DNA of 64,000 bases from Planctomyces sp. SH-PL14 (lineage in GTDB: Bacteria; Planctomycetota; Planctomycetia; Planctomycetales; Planctomycetaceae), in the NCBI RefSeq assembly GCF_001610835.1, contig NZ_CP011270.1, positions 3,242,001-3,306,000 of the forward strand, read 5' to 3'. Made by a program: the position numbers and the translations under genes. This document shows positions 15,006 through 24,789 of this stretch, piece after piece; the first letter of the stretch is position 1, and each line of letters begins with the position of its first letter. The notes under the pieces were generated by a model. It was not told the DNA's origin and searched no databases. It saw only the letters and a list, made by a program, of their open reading frames with translations.

Positions 15006-16175
15006 ATGCGCGTCCCTGTCTTTCGCAAGATGAGGCGGGCGTTCACTCTGATTGAACTGCTCGTCGTCATCGCCATCATCGCCGTCCTGGTGGCGATCCT
15101 GCTGCCGGCGATCCAGCAGGCCCGGGAAGCGGCCCGCCGCAGCCAGTGCAGCAACAATCTCAAGCAGATTGGCGTGGCCTGCCACAACTACCACGAAGCC
15201 TTCGGGACGTTCCCCCATCAGTGGGACGGAACGCTCGACTACCGGAACGCCGCCAACAGCGGCACGGAGACCCGCCCGAACAGCTCCTCCGTCTCCTGGA
15301 TTACGTCGTCACTCCCCTACCTGGATCAGGCGGGGCTGTACAACAAGTTCAATCAGGTCGGCCTGTTTGAAGCGTCCAAGGGCGCGATCGCGCCGGGCTC
15401 CAATGTCGGTTACGATCATCCCGTGGTCCGAGAGGGCGCCCAGACGGCGATCGCGACGCTGCTCTGCCCCAGCAATCCGCAGGCGAAGATTACTCGCGGC
15501 GGCTTGCTTTACAACGGCGGCACCGGATGGGCGGACGGCGGCGGCGGCGGCGGACAACAGTACGTCGGCGGCCGCACGGACTACGTCGGCAACATGGGCT
15601 TCATCTACTCCGGCTGGAAGGACTGCGGAGGAGCCCAGGGACGCTACGGGGCGCGCTGGACCAGCGAAGTGTGGGTCAACAGCTACGAAGACAATTGGGA
15701 CGATCTCCCCCGTTATCGCGGTGCCTTCTACTACCGCGGCTCGGCCAAGATTTCGCAGATCTCGGACGGAACGTCCAACACGATCGCCGTGTTTGAGAAC
15801 CACCACTGGGCGTGGACCTCCAACGCTCCCTCGGAAGCCGCGGCGGACGGACTGTGGATCTCCGCCATCGGTCCGATCATGAACCTGGGCAAGCGGATGA
15901 ACTCCGGATCGGGAAGCACCCGCAGCGACGGCCCTGCCGGCGGCCCCTACGGCCGCGGCGACTGCCGCTGCACCGGCTGGCAGAGCACCCATGCCGGCGG
16001 CGCGCAGGCCCTGTTCTGCGACGGCAGCGTCAAGTTCATCAATGAGAACATTGAGGTGGGCGTGGGACCTGAGGCGACGGCCGAAGGTGGAACCGGCAAC
16101 GGGAGCTACCAGCCCGGCGTGCAGTCCGCCATCGCGACCGGCTCCGGTGGCGACAAGGCTCCCGCCTTCGAATGA
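15006..16175 (+). CDS. DUF1559 prepilin-type N-terminal cleavage/methylation protein
   Basis: 389 residues. A basic leader is followed by the class III prepilin motif [20 protein letters not shown], then [25 protein letters not shown], the DUF1559 signature (listed here in parts). The C-terminal end has the usual H[20 protein letters not shown] block. A glycine-rich stretch ([15 protein letters not shown]) lies mid-protein. Such proteins are exported through a type II/IV pilus-like route and are greatly expanded in planctomycetes; their job is unknown. A leader peptidase is not encoded nearby. A hairpin just after the stop separates it from the following operon. Confidence 0.93.
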   Translation: MRVPVFRKMRRAFTLIELLVVIAIIAVLVAILLPAIQQAREAARRSQCSNNLKQIGVACHNYHEAFGTFPHQWDGTLDYRNAANSGTETRPNSSSVSWITSSLPYLDQAGLYNKFNQVGLFEASKGAIAPGSNVGYDHPVVREGAQTAIATLLCPSNPQAKITRGGLLYNGGTGWADGGGGGGQQYVGGRTDYVGNMGFIYSGWKDCGGAQGRYGARWTSEVWVNSYEDNWDDLPRYRGAFYYRGSAKISQISDGTSNTIAVFENHHWAWTSNAPSEAAADGLWISAIGPIMNLGKRMNSGSGSTRSDGPAGGPYGRGDCRCTGWQSTHAGGAQALFCDGSVKFINENIEVGVGPEATAEGGTGNGSYQPGVQSAIATGSGGDKAPAFE

Positions 16176-16201
16176 TCCCGACCGTCGTTCATGTCTTCAC
16201 G

Positions 16202-16240
16202 ACCCGCAGCCAAGAAATTGTCTGCGGGTTCTTTCGTTCT
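16202..16240 (+). terminator. Hairpin terminator or attenuator after DUF1559 gene
   Basis: ACCCGCAG (16202-16209) pairs perfectly with CTGCGGGT (16222-16229), followed by the T-rich TCTTTCGTTCT. It lies 27 bp after the DUF1559 stop and 16 bp before the next start, so it could end the first transcript or only weaken read-through into the CRTAC1 operon. Confidence 0.6.
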
Positions 16241-16255
16241 CAGGCAGGATCGATC

Positions 16256-18052
16256 ATGGCGCGGCGGCGTGCGATCGCGGCCAATGGCGTGCTGATGCTC
16301 CTCGCGTGCCTGTCGGCCTGCCAGCAGCAGCAGCCGTCGACCACTGCTCCTGCCACGCCGCCGGCCCCCCTCAATGCGTCGACCGAGCCAGCCAGCCCGC
16401 TCTCCGTTTCTCTCTCGGTCGACCGGTACGGCAAAGGGGACTCAACCACGACACGCAAGCGGGAGCGGGGCCAGGGAGCGGTCCGGTTCACGGATGTCGC
16501 CCGGGAGATGGGCGTGTCGTTCCGGTATGACACGGGTCGATCGAGCCGGCGGCTGATGGTCGAGGCGACCGGCGGCGGCGCGGGCTGGGTCGACTTCGAT
16601 CGGGACGGATGGTGCGACCTGTTCTTCTGCCAGGGGGGAGACCCGGCGGCGGCGGATCTCTCGACGCAGCCGACGGACCGGCTGTTCCGCAGCCTGGGCG
16701 GAACGAGGTTCGTCGACGTCACGGTCCCGGCAACCCTGATCGAGCAGCAGTACGGACAGGGGGTGGCGGTGGCGGACTACGACGAAGACGGCTTCGACGA
16801 CATCCTGGTCACGAACGTCGGCCCCGAATCCCTGTTCCGCAACCTGGGGGACGGCACGTTCGAGGAGCGGGCGGCCGCAGCCGGAGTCGGCAGCCGCCGC
16901 TGGTCGTCGAGCGCCGCCTGGGGAGACCTCGACGGCGACGGGGATCTCGATCTCTACCTGTGCAACTACCTCGACTACGACCCCCGCAACCCGCTCCTCT
17001 GCCTCAGCAGCACCGGCGAGCCGGGGACCTGCCATCCGGAGGAAGTCCCCCCCTCGCTCTCCGAGTGCTACTTCAACCAGGGGGACGGCCGCTTCACCGA
17101 AGAGGCTGGCGAGCGGGGGCTGACCGGCTCGGCGACGAAGGCCCTGGGAGTCATCATCACGGACTTTGACGGAGACGGCCGTCCCGACGTCTTCGTGGCC
17201 AACGACACGACGGCGAATCACTTCTTTGCGAACCGCGGCGAGGGACGCTTCGAGGAGGTCGCGGGGCAGGTCGGCTGCGCCACGAACGCGCTCGGACAAT
17301 ACCAGGCCAACATGGGGATGGCCTTCGGCGACTACGATCACAGCGGAACGCCGGACGTCTACATTACGCACTTCACGGACGACTCGGACACCCTGTTCCG
17401 CAATCTCGGCGCGGCCGGCTTCGAGGACGTTACCCGCCGCGAGGGGCTGCACGAGCCGACGCTTCCGTACCTCGGTTTCGGAGCGGTCATGGCGGACTAC
17501 GACTGCAACGGCGAGCAGGACATCTTTGTGGCGAACGGCCACATCGACGACTGGCGGGAGGTCAACGGCGACCCGTGGCACATGCCGAGCCTGCTCTTCT
17601 CCTACGACGGCGTGGGCCGCTGGCACGACCGGACCGCCGACGCGGGCCCCTACCTGAAGCTCCCCCGCCTGGGGCGGGCGGTCGCCTCCGCGGACTTCGA
17701 CGCCGATGGGGACCTCGACCTGGCGGTGGTGAACCAGGACGACGACGTGGCGATTCTGCGGAACGACTCGTCCCGGGGACACTGGCTCAAAGTCCGGTTG
17801 CTGGGCCGGCACTCGAACCGCTCCGCGATCGGAGCCAAGGTGACGGTGAAGGCGTCCGACCGGTCGTACGTGCAGCATCTGGCGGGGGGGACGAGCTACT
17901 GCTCCGCCCATCAGCCGTTGCTCGCGTTCGGTCTGGCGGAGCATTCCGGGCCGGTCGACCTGCGGATCGTCTGGCCTGACGGAGGTATCGAGGAGCGGAG
18001 CGGGGTTGCCGTGGATGGCGAGGTGGTGCTCGTCGAGTCCCGGGAGGGCTGA
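16256..18052 (+). CDS. CRTAC1 / ASPIC-UnbV family lipoprotein with FG-GAP (VCBS) repeats
   Basis: Start at the ATG at 16256, with AGGCAGGAT just upstream; this gives a signal ending in lipobox LSAC, so a 598-residue lipoprotein. At least seven calcium-loop repeats of the FG-GAP/VCBS type follow: DFDRDGWCDLFF, DYDEDGFDDILVT, DLDGDGDLDLYLC, DFDGDGRPDVFVA, DYDHSGTPDVYIT, DYDCNGEQDIFVANG and DFDADGDLDLAVV. The C-terminus is the ASPIC/UnbV domain (GHWLKVRLLGRHSNRSAIG, then AGGTSYCSAHQPLLAFGL). It should form a beta-propeller outside the cytoplasm. The next gene starts 6 bp later, so the two are co-transcribed. Confidence 0.92.
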   Translation: MARRRAIAANGVLMLLACLSACQQQQPSTTAPATPPAPLNASTEPASPLSVSLSVDRYGKGDSTTTRKRERGQGAVRFTDVAREMGVSFRYDTGRSSRRLMVEATGGGAGWVDFDRDGWCDLFFCQGGDPAAADLSTQPTDRLFRSLGGTRFVDVTVPATLIEQQYGQGVAVADYDEDGFDDILVTNVGPESLFRNLGDGTFEERAAAAGVGSRRWSSSAAWGDLDGDGDLDLYLCNYLDYDPRNPLLCLSSTGEPGTCHPEEVPPSLSECYFNQGDGRFTEEAGERGLTGSATKALGVIITDFDGDGRPDVFVANDTTANHFFANRGEGRFEEVAGQVGCATNALGQYQANMGMAFGDYDHSGTPDVYITHFTDDSDTLFRNLGAAGFEDVTRREGLHEPTLPYLGFGAVMADYDCNGEQDIFVANGHIDDWREVNGDPWHMPSLLFSYDGVGRWHDRTADAGPYLKLPRLGRAVASADFDADGDLDLAVVNQDDDVAILRNDSSRGHWLKVRLLGRHSNRSAIGAKVTVKASDRSYVQHLAGGTSYCSAHQPLLAFGLAEHSGPVDLRIVWPDGGIEERSGVAVDGEVVLVESREG

Positions 18053-18058
18053 GGTCGC

Positions 18059-20086
18059 ATGTCCCGTCCAGCGCTGATCGTCGGGATCGCTCTGCTGATG
18101 GGGATCGGCGCGGTTGCCGCGTGGACGCTGCGCGATGTCTGGAAGGCCCCGCCGGTCGAGCAGTTCCGGACCAAGCCCGCGGCGGAGACGGAGGGGCACC
18201 CGGCGACGGCGACAGAGGCCAGGTTCGTCTCCCCGCCGCGGGACTATGTCGGCAGCCAGACCTGCCGGTCGTGTCACGCCGATCACGCCGCTTCGTTCGC
18301 CGGCCATCCGATGTCCCGGTCCGCCTCGCGGGTCGACTTCTCCCGCGATCCGGAGTACCGGGGGGACCTGTCGTTCGAGCCTCCCGCGAGCTCCCGGTTC
18401 GTCACGCGTCTGCGGTACGAGGTCCGGCCGACCGAGACCGGTGTCGAGCACGTCGAAGAGTATCGCAATCCGGACGGCAAGAAGGTCGCCTCGCTGGCGG
18501 TTCCCGTCGAATTCGCCATCGGCTCCGGCGAAGGGGGGCGGTCCTATCTCACGCGCCGGGGCGAACTCCTCTTCATGTCGCCGATGACGTGGTACGCGCA
18601 GAAGAAGGAGTGGAACTTCTCGCCCGGCTACCTGATGGGGAACCTCCACTTCGAGCGGCGGATCGTCGACGGCTGCGTCGCCTGCCACGTCGGGCAGGTG
18701 GCCGAGGTGGCGGGAACGAACGATCGATTCACCGATCCCGTCTTCATCGAAGGGGGGATCGGCTGCGAGCGGTGCCACGGCCCCGGAGCGGCGCATGTCC
18801 GCTTCCAGGAGACGGGCGAATCGGCGGGCGGCAAGGGAACCGACCCGATGCTCGACCTCAAGACGCTCTCGACGGTGCAGAAGGACGCCCTCTGCATGCA
18901 GTGCCACCTGACCGGCGAGGAACGGGTTCTCCGCCCCGGCCGGACCGACTACGACTTCCGGCCGGGAGACCGGCTCGATGACATCTGGGGGATCTTCGTC
19001 AAAGGAGACGGGATCTCCGGCGGCCAGACGAGCGAGGTGACGAGTCAGCCCGAACAGATGGTCTCCAGCGCGTGTTACCGCCTCAGTGAAGGGCGGCTCT
19101 CATGTCTCTCCTGTCACGATCCGCACTCGGTCCCGACCGGGGAGGAGCGGGTCGCGTTTTACCGCGACAAGTGTGCCTCGTGCCACGGCGCGGGGGACGC
19201 CGAGTGCGCGGAACCGCTCGCGATGCGAGAGAAGGCGAGGAATTCCTGCATCGCCTGCCACATGCCGCGGCTGCCGGCCAGCGATGTCCCGCACACCAGC
19301 CAGACCGACCACCGGGTGCTGCGCCGTCCGTCCGTCGCGGCGGCCGAGCCGGTGGCGGACGCCGGCGGGGACTCGTCCGGCCCCCGTCTGCATCTCTACC
19401 CCGAGCCGGGGGGAACGATGACCGAGGAGGAGCGCCGGCGGCTCGTCGGGATCGCGACCAGCCGGGAGGCGGCCAAGTCGAACCTGCCGGACCTGGCCGC
19501 GCGGGCCGCCAAGCTGCTCCAGCCGTGGTGCGAACAGCATTCGCACGACCTGCCGGCGGCTGAAGCGCTCGGCACCGCCTACTGGGTGCGGCAGGACTAC
19601 CGGAACGCCATCGACACCCTGAGCGCCGCCCTGCGGAAGGCTCCCCGCCGGGAAGGGCTGCTGCGGCCGCTGTTCCTGATCTATCATGAGGTGGAGAACT
19701 ACTCGAGCGCCGAGAAGGTGGGACGGGAGCTGATCCAACTGAATCCCTACGATCACGAATTCCTGGGACGGATGGCCCACATCCTGGGACAGCAGGGGAA
19801 GCTCGACCAGGCGATCGAGATGGCCCGTCAGGCGGTGGCGATCCGACCGTCGCAGTTCCAGATCTGGGGCTGGCTGGCGGAGTCCTACGCCGCGCGAGGG
19901 GAGACCGCGGCGGCCGACGACGCCCGATCCCGGTTCCAGATGTTCTCGCCCCGCTCACCGGCGTCGGCCGCCCCCAAGGGCGCTTCGCCGGAGAAGAAGG
20001 GGCCGGGGACAGGCGCGAAAGCCGGCCCGCCCGGACCGGGAACGGGAGCCGGAGGGGCAGGGGGAGCGGGAGGGCGTGATCCATGA
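18059..20086 (+). CDS. Seven-haem c-type cytochrome with C-terminal TPR region
   Basis: 675 residues. An N-terminal hydrophobic helix (residues about 4-24) anchors or exports the protein. Seven CXXCH haem motifs are present: CRSCH (residue 69), CVACH, CERCH, CMQCH, CLSCH, CASCH and CIACH, in a cytochrome c554-like arrangement. After the haem domain comes a TPR-like helical region (AEALGTAYWVRQDYRNAIDT, SAEKVGRELIQLNPYDHEFL) and a low-complexity P/G/A tail. It is probably an envelope electron-transfer protein. It sits 6 bp after the CRTAC1 gene and overlaps the TPR gene by 4 bp (ATGA), so all three are translated together. The electron partner is unknown. Confidence 0.9.
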   Translation: MSRPALIVGIALLMGIGAVAAWTLRDVWKAPPVEQFRTKPAAETEGHPATATEARFVSPPRDYVGSQTCRSCHADHAASFAGHPMSRSASRVDFSRDPEYRGDLSFEPPASSRFVTRLRYEVRPTETGVEHVEEYRNPDGKKVASLAVPVEFAIGSGEGGRSYLTRRGELLFMSPMTWYAQKKEWNFSPGYLMGNLHFERRIVDGCVACHVGQVAEVAGTNDRFTDPVFIEGGIGCERCHGPGAAHVRFQETGESAGGKGTDPMLDLKTLSTVQKDALCMQCHLTGEERVLRPGRTDYDFRPGDRLDDIWGIFVKGDGISGGQTSEVTSQPEQMVSSACYRLSEGRLSCLSCHDPHSVPTGEERVAFYRDKCASCHGAGDAECAEPLAMREKARNSCIACHMPRLPASDVPHTSQTDHRVLRRPSVAAAEPVADAGGDSSGPRLHLYPEPGGTMTEEERRRLVGIATSREAAKSNLPDLAARAAKLLQPWCEQHSHDLPAAEALGTAYWVRQDYRNAIDTLSAALRKAPRREGLLRPLFLIYHEVENYSSAEKVGRELIQLNPYDHEFLGRMAHILGQQGKLDQAIEMARQAVAIRPSQFQIWGWLAESYAARGETAAADDARSRFQMFSPRSPASAAPKGASPEKKGPGTGAKAGPPGPGTGAGGAGGAGGRDP

Positions 20087-21339
20087 CGGATTCGATGGGA
20101 ACAAGCGTCTTCGAGCCCGCCCCGCCCCCCCCCGAAGCGGGGAAGCGGGACGGGCGGGTCCGGATGGGCCGCGCAATCGTGCTGATCGCGCTGGGCCTGG
20201 CCGGGGCCGCGGTGCTGATCGTCCAGGTCCACGCGACGCTCGCGGCGCGGCGTCTGGCGCAGTATCGCGTCATCTGCCGGCAGCTCGCGGACGACCAGGA
20301 CTGGGGGGGGCTCGTCGCCGCCGCGGACGCCTGGCGGATCGCCGACCCGGCCGCTGATGATGCCTTGGTGTTCCGCGCCGACGGCCTGGTCCAGCAGGCC
20401 AACTATGAAGGGGCGGTCGCGTCGCTCCTGTCGATCCGGAACTCGTACCAGGGGGCGACGCAGGCCCTGGCCGCCTGCGCGGAGATCCAGTTCGCGGACC
20501 TCAACCGGGTGTACGACGCCGAGCAGACCTGGCTGCGGATGCTGGCGATCAATCCCCGGACCGACGTCGCCTACCAGCGGCTGATCTACTTCTACTCCAT
20601 GACGCTCCAGCGGCGGAAACTCGTCGACACGATCCACCAGGCGATCGAGAGGGAATGCGAGCCTCCCGAGGCGTACGTCTACCTCATCCAGTCGAGCTCG
20701 CTGAACTTCACGGACGGGGCGTCGGTCCTGTGGCGATGGAAGCAGAACGCTCCTGACGACGAGACGCTCGCGGTGGCGCATGCCGTCTACGCGGCCCGCA
20801 ACAACGAAGCGGGGTCGATCCGGACGTTCGGACCGGAGGAGTTCGCCGGGGGGGAATTGACGCCGTTCGAGGCGTGCGCCCGCCGTTTTCCGCGGAACCT
20901 GGAGATTGTCGCGTTCGCCATCGAGAAGGCGATCGCGGACGGGAACCTCGATGCGGTGGCGAAGGGGTTGGAGCAGGCGCCTCCCGAGGCGGCGACCGAT
21001 TCGCGGTTCTGGCGTTACCGGGGGCATTTCCTGGCGGGCAAGCAGGACTACGCGGAGGCGCGGACGTCGCTCGGCAAGGCGATCGAGCTGAACGTCTTTG
21101 ACTGGCGGAACCGGCTTGAGATTTCGACGGTTCAGCGCAATCTGGGAGAGACGGAACCGAGTCGGCGCGAGGGGCGGCTGGCGCTGGATGGCAAGCGGCT
21201 GGAGCGGGCCTTGCTGGAGTCGCCGAATGCCCGCGAGCTGTCGGCCGAGACCGTCATGATGATGCGAAACTATCTGACGGAGGTGGGAGACCAGACGGTT
21301 CTCGAGGGTTTCTTCCGGCGGAGTGGAAAGCAGCCATAG
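20083..21339 (+). CDS. Membrane-anchored TPR protein
   Basis: 418 residues. A proline-rich cytoplasmic N-terminus is followed by one membrane helix (about residues 29-50, AIVLIALGLAGAAVLIV) and then helical repeats of TPR type: DWGGLVAAADAWRIADPAAD, ADGLVQQANYEGAVASLLSI, YRGHFLAGKQDYAEARTSLG. The repeats would face the periplasm, where the cytochrome and CRTAC1 protein encoded just upstream also act. The start overlaps the cytochrome stop as ATGA. It probably serves as a scaffold for that complex; this is inferred from the operon. Confidence 0.82.
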   Translation: MTDSMGTSVFEPAPPPPEAGKRDGRVRMGRAIVLIALGLAGAAVLIVQVHATLAARRLAQYRVICRQLADDQDWGGLVAAADAWRIADPAADDALVFRADGLVQQANYEGAVASLLSIRNSYQGATQALAACAEIQFADLNRVYDAEQTWLRMLAINPRTDVAYQRLIYFYSMTLQRRKLVDTIHQAIERECEPPEAYVYLIQSSSLNFTDGASVLWRWKQNAPDDETLAVAHAVYAARNNEAGSIRTFGPEEFAGGELTPFEACARRFPRNLEIVAFAIEKAIADGNLDAVAKGLEQAPPEAATDSRFWRYRGHFLAGKQDYAEARTSLGKAIELNVFDWRNRLEISTVQRNLGETEPSRREGRLALDGKRLERALLESPNARELSAETVMMMRNYLTEVGDQTVLEGFFRRSGKQP

Positions 21340-21372
21340 GCCGCGCACGGCGCAGCGCCGATGGCGAAAGAG

Positions 21373-21685
21373 CCGGGGTCCAGGGGGTACCCCTGGTGGG
21401 GGATGCAAGGGGTCACACCCCCTTGCCCGCCGGAGGCCGTCTCGTCGAGAGATATCTGAAGGAGTGAGTGTCCAGGCGCGGACACCGTGCCGGATGCCCC
21501 CTCACCAGCCCGTGGGGACTACAAGGCGAGCGGTGAGTCCTCAGCGCCGCTTCCACAAAACGTACGTCCGTTGTGTCCCACGGTTCCTCATGGAAGCGCC
21601 TCCGGCGGCAAGGGGTCGAAACCCCTTGACCCCAGCTGCCGTGGCACGTTGGGTTTGAGCAATGGCAGCCGCGCCGGCCGGGACG
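21373..21685 (+). repeat. Family A repeat, copy A4 (full length)
   Basis: Begins CCGGGGTCCAGGGGGTACCC and ends GCGCCGGCCGGGACG. The first hairpin is CCAGGGG/CCCCTGG around GTA. The left-arm stem is AAGGGGTCACACCCCCTT and the right-arm stem AAGGGGTCGAAACCCCTT, each with its own loop. It lies between the TPR gene and the DUF1549/DUF1553 gene. Confidence 0.95.
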
Positions 21686-21790
21686 CGGCTTGTGTCCACG
21701 GAGCAGGACGAGCCGGTAGACTGTCTCGTCGTCTTTCTGTCGGCCCGGCCAGATCGGTCCGACACTCCTTCCTGTTCCCGGACCCGCCCG

Positions 21791-24619
21791 ATGACATCGC
21801 GGCCTCTCGCGCTGATCGTCCTGCTGCTCGCGGCGAGTTCGGCCGCAGCCGCCGACAACGCGGCGGAAGTGGTGTTCGTCCGCCGCGTGCAGCCGCTGCT
21901 TCGGGAGAAGTGCCTCGCCTGCCATGGTGGGGACGCCGCACGGATCGAAGGGGGACTCGACCTTCGGACGTCGGCCGCTTTAACGACCGGCGGAGACAGC
22001 GGCGTTGCCGTGGTCGTGGCCGGTCGTCCGGATGAGAGTCCTCTCTATCTGGCGGCCCGGCGGGATCACGAGACTTGGTCCGCGATGCCGCCGAAGGAGG
22101 CTGAGCGACTGACGAAGGAGCAGCTCGGCTGGCTGCGGGACTGGATCGCCGGCGGGGCGCCGTGGCCGGACGACGGACGGATCGCCGCGCTCACGCGAGC
22201 CCATCGGGACGAGTGGTCCGCCGAAGACGGCGTGACGGTCGCGACCTCCGGCGGGCTGTCGGCGGACTGGACGAACCGGCGGTACAAGCCCGAGGGACTG
22301 TGGGCCTATCGACCTGTCCACAAACCCGCGATCGGTTCGGCGCTGGCCGCCAAGCACGGACATCCGATCGACGCCCTCCTGGCCCTGCGGAGGCAGGCCG
22401 GACTGGCGGTCGCCCCGGCAGCGGACCGCCGGACGCTGATCCGGCGGGTGACATTCGACCTCACGGGGCTTCCTCCCGCGCCGGAGGAAGTCGAGGCGTT
22501 CGTCGCAGACTCGCGACCGATTGAGGCGGCGTGGTCCGACGTCGTCGAGCGGCTCCTGGCCTCCCCGCACTACGGCGAGCGGATGGCCCAGCACTGGCTC
22601 GACGTCGTGCGGTATGCCGATTCCTCTGGTTTCGCGAACGACTTCGAACGCGGGAACGCGTGGCGGTACCGCGACTACGTCGTCCGCTCGTTCAGCGACG
22701 ACAAGCCGTACGACCGGTTCGTCCGGGAGCAGATTGCCGGAGATGAGATCGATCCGGCCGATCCCGAGATGCTCGTCGCCACCGGGTTCCTGCGGATGGG
22801 GCCGTGGGAGCTGACCGGGATGGAGGTGGCCCGGGTCGCGCGGCAGCGGTTCCTCGACGACGTCACCAACAGCGTGGGAGAAACCTTCCTGGCCCAGGCG
22901 CTCCAGTGCGCCCGCTGCCACGACCACAAGTTCGACCCAATCCCGACGCGAGACTACTACGCGGTCCAGGCGGTCTTCGCCACGACGCAGCTCGCCGAGC
23001 GCGAGGCACCGTTCCTCGCAGCCGAGAACACGTCGGGGTTTGAGGAGCGGAAGTACCTGGAGCAGCGCCGCCGCGAGTATCAGGCGACGCTGAAACAGCT
23101 CGAAGAGAAGTCGCTGGCGGCGGCCGGATCTTGGCTGGCCGAGCGGGAGATTGATCCGCAGCCATGGCTCGACGCCGTGGCAGAGGTCCGCGACCGGCAG
23201 CGGGGGAACGCCTTCACGGCCGCCCGGAACCTGCTGCTCAAGCGGGGAGTGGCCGAGGACCGGTTCCCGCCGCGGATGCTGGGATGGACGCCCGAGGAGA
23301 TCGGGCTGGAGCGGATCGCCCGCAAGGGACTGGAACGGCTGGGATGGGAGTTTGACCGCTATGAGCCAGTCGCGCTGTCGGTCTACTGCGGCCGGACGCC
23401 GCAGGTCACGAGCATCGTCGCCCCGTTCCGGGTACCGACCGGACGGATGACACAGGGGGAACTGGAGGCGACCTGCATCCTGACGGGGGGCGATCCGTTC
23501 GCCAGCGGCGAGCCGGTCCGGCCCGGTGTGTTGAGCGTTCTCATGGAGGGCCGCACGGTCGAGGTGACAGATCAGATCGGAGGCCGACGTCGGGCACTGG
23601 CAGACTGGATCGCCCGGGGGGACAACCCGTTGACGACGCGGGCGATCGTGAACCGGATCTGGCTGTGGCACTTCGGCCAGCCGCTCGCCGGGAATCCGAA
23701 TAACTTCGGATCGACCGGCAAACGGCCGACGCATCCGGAGCTCCTCGACTGGCTGGCCGCCACGTTCGTCGAGAAAGGATGGTCGGTGAAGGAACTGCAC
23801 CGGGCGATTCTTTCGTCCGCCGCGTACCGCTGCAGCGCGGAGCATCCCGATCGCCGGCAGCTCGCCGAACTCGATCCGCAGGGGACGAGCGACGCGGTCT
23901 TCCGGCCCCGGCGGCTCTCGGCCGAGGAGCTGCGGGACGCACAACTCGCGGCGACGGGGGAGCTCAACCGGACACTCGGAGGGATTCCAAACCGGCCGGA
24001 GATCAATCTCGAAGCCGCCCTCCAGCCGCGACAGGTGATGGGGACCTTCGCCGCCGCCTGGACGCCCAATCCGCTCCCCAGCCAGCGGCACCGGCGGTCC
24101 CTTTACGCTCTCAAACTCCGGGGACTCTCCGACCCGTTCCTGGAAGTCTTCAACAGTCCGGCGCCGGACTTCTCGTGCGAGCGCCGCGAAGCCTCAACCG
24201 TGACGCCGCAGGTCTTCAGCCTCTTCAACGGCCAGGCGAGCCACGCCCGGGCGCTGGCGCTCGCGGATCGGGCGGCGCGGGAGACATCGACCGACGAGGC
24301 CGCGCTCGATCGATGCTTCGAGCGGCTGTTGTCGCGACGCGCCACAGCCGAGGAACGCGAGGTTTGTCTGGCCCATTGGAAGGACGTCGAGGCGGGCCTC
24401 GATCCGACCGCCGCCCCGATGCCACGTCCCGCCCTCGAGGTCCGCCGCGATGCCGTCGAAGAGAACACCGGGGAGAAGTTTTCGTTCCGCGAATCGCTTC
24501 CGGCGAACGCGGATTTCGTCCCTGACCTCCAGGCGGCGGAGGTGTCGCGTCACGTCCGGGCGCTGGCTGACGTCTGCCTCGTGCTGATGAATACCAACGA
24601 GTTCGCCTATGTGTACTGA
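21791..24619 (+). CDS. DUF1549/DUF1553 planctomycete cytochrome-type protein (PSCyt1)
   Basis: Start at the ATG at 21791, giving a signal peptide (MTSRPLALIVLLLAASSAAA) and 942 residues. Domain order: a PSCyt1 haem-binding-like domain with CLACHGG near residue 40, DUF1549 (RRVTFDLTGLPPAPEEVEAF, YGERMAQHWLDVVRYADSSG), a second C-x-x-C-H (CARCHDHKFDPI), and DUF1553 (TRAIVNRIWLWHFGQPLA, FGSTGKRPTHPELLDWLAAT, RPRRLSAEELRDAQLAATGE). These large secreted proteins are a planctomycete hallmark, probably redox or polysaccharide-related; no activity is proven. It leads a same-direction set with DUF1501 and a sulfatase. Confidence 0.93.
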   Translation: MTSRPLALIVLLLAASSAAAADNAAEVVFVRRVQPLLREKCLACHGGDAARIEGGLDLRTSAALTTGGDSGVAVVVAGRPDESPLYLAARRDHETWSAMPPKEAERLTKEQLGWLRDWIAGGAPWPDDGRIAALTRAHRDEWSAEDGVTVATSGGLSADWTNRRYKPEGLWAYRPVHKPAIGSALAAKHGHPIDALLALRRQAGLAVAPAADRRTLIRRVTFDLTGLPPAPEEVEAFVADSRPIEAAWSDVVERLLASPHYGERMAQHWLDVVRYADSSGFANDFERGNAWRYRDYVVRSFSDDKPYDRFVREQIAGDEIDPADPEMLVATGFLRMGPWELTGMEVARVARQRFLDDVTNSVGETFLAQALQCARCHDHKFDPIPTRDYYAVQAVFATTQLAEREAPFLAAENTSGFEERKYLEQRRREYQATLKQLEEKSLAAAGSWLAEREIDPQPWLDAVAEVRDRQRGNAFTAARNLLLKRGVAEDRFPPRMLGWTPEEIGLERIARKGLERLGWEFDRYEPVALSVYCGRTPQVTSIVAPFRVPTGRMTQGELEATCILTGGDPFASGEPVRPGVLSVLMEGRTVEVTDQIGGRRRALADWIARGDNPLTTRAIVNRIWLWHFGQPLAGNPNNFGSTGKRPTHPELLDWLAATFVEKGWSVKELHRAILSSAAYRCSAEHPDRRQLAELDPQGTSDAVFRPRRLSAEELRDAQLAATGELNRTLGGIPNRPEINLEAALQPRQVMGTFAAAWTPNPLPSQRHRRSLYALKLRGLSDPFLEVFNSPAPDFSCERREASTVTPQVFSLFNGQASHARALALADRAARETSTDEAALDRCFERLLSRRATAEEREVCLAHWKDVEAGLDPTAAPMPRPALEVRRDAVEENTGEKFSFRESLPANADFVPDLQAAEVSRHVRALADVCLVLMNTNEFAYVY

Positions 24620-24620
24620 A

Positions 24621-24770
24621 GGCGAGCGGGGGGCGTGAGCCCCCTGATGGTGTCGAACTCTGAGGACAGTCCCCAGACTCGAACGGAGTGAATCGTGGCG
24701 GAAGTCGATCGTTGGACGATCCGGAGGAACTGGGCGCCGTGGATCAGGGGGCTGACGCCCCCCGCTCGCC
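24621..24770. repeat. Family B inverted pair between DUF1553 and DUF1501 genes
   Basis: The left arm 24621-24648 (GGCGAGCGGGGGGCGTGAGC then CCCCTGAT) and right arm 24743-24770 are inverted copies with one mismatch in 28, separated by 94 bp. Each arm is itself a hairpin with stem GGGGGC/GCCCCC. The pair sits 1 bp after one stop codon and 20 bp before the next start, in the middle of what is normally a tight gene pair. Confidence 0.85.
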
Positions 24771-24789
24771 TGTGGGAAGAGGGACCGGT

